Positions 6,120 through 9,255 of a DNA stretch of 9,255 nt are shown piece after piece. The position numbers were made by a program, and so were the translations under genes. The DNA lies in NCBI GenBank assembly GCA_003519585.1, contig DOWL01000078.1, positions 1-9,255 of the forward strand, given 5' to 3'. This DNA comes from Nocardioides sp. (GTDB lineage Bacteria > Actinomycetota > Actinomycetes > Propionibacteriales > Nocardioidaceae). The notes under the pieces were generated by a model. The model searched no databases and was not told the DNA's origin. It worked only from the letters and a program-made list of their open reading frames with translations. How positions within the stretch are numbered: position 1 is the first letter of the stretch; each line of letters begins with the position of its first letter.

Positions 6120-6131
6120 CACGATGGGCGG
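6120..6131 (+). promoter_or_regulatory. Candidate leaderless -10 element for the methyltransferase
   Basis: CACGAT (6120-6125) is one base from the TAnnnT pattern and is followed by six bases before the GTG at 6132, the same spacing seen for the LuxR-type gene. No Shine-Dalgarno with usable spacing precedes 6132. This would let the methyltransferase be transcribed separately from the VOC gene. Confidence 0.3.
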
Positions 6132-6905
6132 GTGACGGACTGGAGTGGCGAGGAGTACGCGCGGCTCGGCGGGTTGCAGCGACGGATGATCAGCGAGGCG
6201 TTGTCGAGCCTCGAGTTCGGTCCGAGCGACCGGGTCCTCGACATCGGGTGCGGCGACGGCTTCCTCACCGCCGCCATCGCGAAGCTGACTCCCCAGGGCT
6301 TGGTCGTGGGGGCCGATCGATCGCCTCGGATGGTCGCCACCGCAGAGACGACCGCGACCGGCGAGGAGTCGCGGCCGTGGTTCGTCCTTGCCGACGCGCT
6401 CGCGCTGCCCTTCACACGCTGCTTCGACGCGGCGGTGTCGTTCAACGCGCTGCACTGGGTGCCCGAACAGCAACGGGCACTGGAGCAGATCGCCGCGGCG
6501 CTCAAGCCGGGCGGATCGGCGACGATCCAGATGGTCTGCGCGGGCCCACGCCCCAGCCTCGAGGCCGTCACGATGACGCTGTGCGGCGAAGCCCGTTGGG
6601 CGCCGTGGTTCCACGGCTTCGAGGCACCCTTCGTCCACGTCGACCCCGACCGGTACGCCGACCTGGCCGCGACGGCGGGCCTGACGCTCGACGAGGCGAC
6701 CGTGGCCGACCGGGAGTGGGACTTCGGCTCGCGCGAGGCACTGTTGCAGTGGTCGGCGATGGGCTGCACCGCGTGGACCGACCGGCTGCCGGTGGAGCGG
6801 CGCGGCGAGTTCATCGCAGAGCAGGTCGACAGCTACGAAGAGATCTCGGGCGCCGCCGGGCTCTTCCGATTCATGCAGTTGCGGGCCGTCCTGCATCGCA
6901 GGTGA
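6132..6905 (+). CDS. Class I SAM-dependent methyltransferase
   Basis: The 257-residue protein carries the Rossmann-type SAM-binding core: motif I VLDIGCGDGFL (35-45), the acidic end of strand 2 in GADRS (Asp62), ADALALPF (88-95) for the adenine-binding region, FNALHWVPEQQRALEQIAAALKPGG (104-128) covering motifs II and III. The FNALHW segment and overall length are reminiscent of trans-aconitate methyltransferase-like and other small-molecule O-methyltransferases, but the C-terminal substrate region (about 140-257) gives no specific assignment. The GTG at 6132 was chosen because the longer in-frame reading back to 5718 overlaps the VOC gene in another frame and looks like shadow sequence, while TDWSGEEYARLGGLQRRMI matches the family N-terminus. 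It follows the VOC gene by 26 bp and faces the glutamate dehydrogenase gene, with just 6 bp between stop codons. Methyltransferase activity is confident; acceptor substrate unknown. Confidence 0.9.
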   Translation: MTDWSGEEYARLGGLQRRMISEALSSLEFGPSDRVLDIGCGDGFLTAAIAKLTPQGLVVGADRSPRMVATAETTATGEESRPWFVLADALALPFTRCFDAAVSFNALHWVPEQQRALEQIAAALKPGGSATIQMVCAGPRPSLEAVTMTLCGEARWAPWFHGFEAPFVHVDPDRYADLAATAGLTLDEATVADREWDFGSREALLQWSAMGCTAWTDRLPVERRGEFIAEQVDSYEEISGAAGLFRFMQLRAVLHRR

Positions 6906-6911
6906 CTTGAG

Positions 6912-9255
6912 CTACCCCGACAGCAGCCCGCGGACGACTCGCAGCCCGACCGACATCCGCGCGAGGTCGGCCTCGTCCTCGGCGCAGATCTGGTTCAAGG
7001 TCTTGGCGGCCTTGGCGACCTGGGCGGCGTCGCCATCCTCCCAGGCGCCGATCCGCGCCGGGGCCGTGTCGTCGGACGAGGTGCCGCGCAACACCTGTGC
7101 GGTCAGCTCGGTGTGCACGCCGTGCAGGTCGTCGCGGAGTGCGGCGCGGGCCATGGTCTGCCACTTGTCCTCGCGGGGCAGCGCCACGATCCGCTGCAGC
7201 AGCACCGGGAGGCCGAGCCGCTCGCCGAGCGCGAAGTGGACCCGGGCCACCTCCTCGGGAGCCAACCCCTCACGTTGGGCGACCTCGACGATGCCCAGCA
7301 GCATGTACGCCGGCTCCAGCACCGCCACCCGGCGGGCCAGCTCCTCGGGCACGCCGCGCGCCTCGTAGGCCGCCAGCCGCTCGTGGTAGGTCTCCAACTC
7401 CCGCCCCGACATCAACTCGGGGAGCTGGGCCATGGTCGCCTGCACCGGTGCCGCGAACTGATCGACCGTGGCCTGGCTGTCGAGCGGTGGACGACGGTGG
7501 GTGACCAGCCAGCGCGACGCCCGCTCGACCAGGGTCCGCATCTGGATCCGCATCCGGGTCTGCAGGGCGGCGTCGAGCCGGTTGTCCCAGCCCTTCAGCT
7601 CGGTGCGGTAGGGCAGCGAGCCGTAGATCTCCCGGGCCACGAAGTTGGCCCGGGTCAGGTCGGCGACGCTGGCGCCGGTCTCCTCCGCGAGTCGGGGCCA
7701 GTAGGTCATCCCGGCGCCGTTGACCAGGTCGTTGACGACCTGGGTCACGATGATCTCCCGGCGCAGCGGGTGCGCGCCGATCTGCTGCTGGAACGACGCG
7801 CGCATCGGCGTGGGGAAGTACGCCGTGAGGTCCTGTCCCAGGTAGGGGTCGTCGGGCAGGTCGCCGGCCAGCAGCTCATCGGCCAGGACGATCTTGGTCC
7901 AGGCCATCAACACCGCCAGCTCGGGTGGGGTGAGCCCACGACCGCGGTCGAGGCGGCGGCGTACGGTCCGACGCGAGGGCAGCCCCTCGATCTCACGGTC
8001 GAGCGTGCCCGCCTGCTCGAGGCGGCGCATGAAGTCCTCGTGCACGTGCAGCAACGAGGGGGCGTGGGCGACGGCGTTCGCCAGCGCGAGGTTCTGCTCG
8101 TAGTTGTCGCGCAGCACCAGGGCCGCGACCTCGTCGGTCATCTCCGCCAGCAGCGCGTTGCGCTGCTTCTCGGTGAGGTCGCCGTCCTTGACCACCCGGT
8201 CGAGCAGGATCTTGATGTTCACCTCGTGGTCGGAGGTGTCGACGCCCGCGGAGTTGTCGATGAAGTCGGTGTTGATCCGGCCGCCGTCCTCGGAGCTGCC
8301 GCCGGCGTCACCACCGTAGAGGACGTACTCGATCCGTCCGGCCTGGGTCAGCCCCAGGTTGCCGCCCTCGCCCACGCACCGCGCGCGCAACTGGGAGCCG
8401 TCGATCCGGATGGCGTCGTTGGCCTTGTCGCCGACCTCGGCGTGCGTCTCGCTCTCGCCCTTGACGTAGGTGCCGATGCCGCCGTTCCAGAGCAGGTCCA
8501 CCGGGGCCTGCAGGATCGCCTTCATCAGCTCGGCCGGCGTCATCTTGTCGATCGAGGCGTCGATGCCGAGCACCTCGCGGACGGCCTCGCTGATCGGCAC
8601 CGACTTCAGCGCGCGCGAGTAGATGCCACCGCCCTCGGAGACCAGGCTCTTGTCGTAGTCCTGCCAGCTCGACCGCGGCAGGTCGAAGAGCCGGCGGCGC
8701 TCGGCGTACGACGCCGCCGGGTCCGGCGCCGGGTCGAGGAAGATGTCGCGATGGTCGAAGGCCGCCACCAGCCGGGTGGTCTCCGAGCAGAGCAGGCCGT
8801 TGCCGAAGACGTCGCCGCTCATGTCACCGATCCCGACCGCGGTGAACTCCTCGGTCTGGCAGTCGATGCCGCGCTCCCGGAAGTGCCGCTGGACCGACAC
8901 CCAGGCACCCCGGGCCGTGATGCCCATCGCCTTGTGGTCGTAGCCCACCGAGCCGCCGGAGGCGAAGGCGTCGCCGAGCCAGAAGCCGTAGTCGAGCGCG
9001 ACCCCGTTGGCGATGTCGGAGAACGTCGCCGTGCCCTTGTCGGCCGCGACCACGAGGTAGGAGTCGTCACCGTCGTGGCGCACCACGTCGGGCGGCGGCA
9101 CCGTGACGCCGTCGACGAGGTTGTCGGTGATGTCGAGCAGGCCGGAGATGAAGGTCTTGTAACAGGCCACCCCTTCGGCCAGCCACGCATCGCGCTCACC
9201 GGGGTCGGGAAGCTGCTTGCAGAAGAAGCCACCCTTGGCGCCGACCGGCACGATC
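6912..9255 (-). CDS. gdh: NAD-specific glutamate dehydrogenase, large (about 180 kDa) type, C-terminal part; 5' end beyond the window
   Basis: The frame enters at the right edge reading IVPVGAKGGFF and ends at a TAG at 6914-6912, giving about 781 residues, roughly the C-terminal half of the 1,600-residue bacterial NAD-GDH family (as in Mycobacterium Rv2476c and Streptomyces clavuligerus). It oxidatively deaminates glutamate to 2-oxoglutarate and ammonium in the cytoplasm. In fragment numbering, conserved segments are the substrate-lysine motif VGAKGG (about 4-9), DKGTATFSDIAN (72-83), the nucleotide-binding GIGDMSGDVFGNGLL (141-155), NGGIGTY (257-263), GEGGNLGLTQAGRIEY (295-310) and DNSAGVDTSDHEVNIK (333-348). 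After these comes a long helical C-terminal domain. No frameshift or missing catalytic motif is visible. Family members are often allosterically controlled, and in mycobacteria by the FHA protein GarA; whether that holds here cannot be seen. The gene converges on the methyltransferase with 6 bp between stops, leaving no room for a separate terminator. It appears functionally unrelated to its neighbours. Confidence 0.97.
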   Translation of the reverse strand, partial: IVPVGAKGGFFCKQLPDPGERDAWLAEGVACYKTFISGLLDITDNLVDGVTVPPPDVVRHDGDDSYLVVAADKGTATFSDIANGVALDYGFWLGDAFASGGSVGYDHKAMGITARGAWVSVQRHFRERGIDCQTEEFTAVGIGDMSGDVFGNGLLCSETTRLVAAFDHRDIFLDPAPDPAASYAERRRLFDLPRSSWQDYDKSLVSEGGGIYSRALKSVPISEAVREVLGIDASIDKMTPAELMKAILQAPVDLLWNGGIGTYVKGESETHAEVGDKANDAIRIDGSQLRARCVGEGGNLGLTQAGRIEYVLYGGDAGGSSEDGGRINTDFIDNSAGVDTSDHEVNIKILLDRVVKDGDLTEKQRNALLAEMTDEVAALVLRDNYEQNLALANAVAHAPSLLHVHEDFMRRLEQAGTLDREIEGLPSRRTVRRRLDRGRGLTPPELAVLMAWTKIVLADELLAGDLPDDPYLGQDLTAYFPTPMRASFQQQIGAHPLRREIIVTQVVNDLVNGAGMTYWPRLAEETGASVADLTRANFVAREIYGSLPYRTELKGWDNRLDAALQTRMRIQMRTLVERASRWLVTHRRPPLDSQATVDQFAAPVQATMAQLPELMSGRELETYHERLAAYEARGVPEELARRVAVLEPAYMLLGIVEVAQREGLAPEEVARVHFALGERLGLPVLLQRIVALPREDKWQTMARAALRDDLHGVHTELTAQVLRGTSSDDTAPARIGAWEDGDAAQVAKAAKTLNQICAEDEADLARMSVGLRVVRGLLSG

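Noticed and set aside
5718..6131. N-terminal extension of the methyltransferase overlapping the VOC gene
   Set aside because: The extension is Arg/Pro/Gly-rich shadow of the VOC frame. The methyltransferase family sequence starts at the GTG at 6132.
5412..6896. 494-codon minus-strand open frame antisense to the antitoxin-like, VOC and methyltransferase genes
   Set aside because: It crosses three plausible plus-strand genes and their gaps, has no family resemblance, and is Arg/Ser/Pro-rich as expected for an antisense shadow at high GC.

Overview
The window is about 70% GC with a strong third-position G/C bias. It looks like a chromosomal segment from a high-GC actinobacterium, most likely Nocardioides or a close relative. 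Supporting points are the large (about 180 kDa class) NAD-glutamate dehydrogenase, GTG starts without leaders, actinobacterial-type LuxR and VOC genes, and a fragment at base 1 that resembles a dispersed palindrome I associate with Nocardioides genomes. The genus is an inference from content; no rRNA or other phylogenetic marker is present.

Layout. A small dimeric alpha/beta-barrel ('cyclase'-like) gene runs leftward off the left edge (1-363, minus). Divergent from it, across 86 bp, is a GAF/PAS-like LuxR-type regulator (450-1496, plus). Its stop faces the stop of a two-gene leftward operon (5154 to 1517, minus) that encodes both halves of a heterodimeric ABC exporter; the two genes overlap by 4 bp (ATGA). 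Across a 147-bp divergent intergenic region lies a short ribbon-helix-helix antitoxin-like gene (5302-5547, plus) with no toxin beside it. A VOC/glyoxalase-like gene (5644-6105) and a class I SAM-dependent methyltransferase (6132-6905) follow, both plus. The right quarter holds the C-terminal part of the NAD-dependent glutamate dehydrogenase (6912 to the right edge, minus), convergent with the methyltransferase across only 6 bp.

How the genes work together. Only the exporter pair is a clear functional unit. The first-translated subunit has a degenerate ATPase site (Asp for the Walker B catalytic Glu, Glu for the Q-loop Gln) and the second is canonical, which is the usual division of labour in asymmetric heterodimeric exporters. 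The barrel gene and LuxR regulator are a plausible divergent pair, and VOC plus methyltransferase may be co-transcribed; both links are inferences from position. Glutamate dehydrogenase is central nitrogen/carbon metabolism and unrelated to the rest.

Coding density is high and no gap reaches 300 bp. I see no tRNA, rRNA, CRISPR array, insertion sequence or phage gene. I found no convincing undescribed multi-gene system. The most worthwhile second looks are the palindrome fragment read through by the barrel ORF, the toxin-less antitoxin with the overlapping hairpins downstream of it, and the two convergent stop codons embedded in one inverted repeat.
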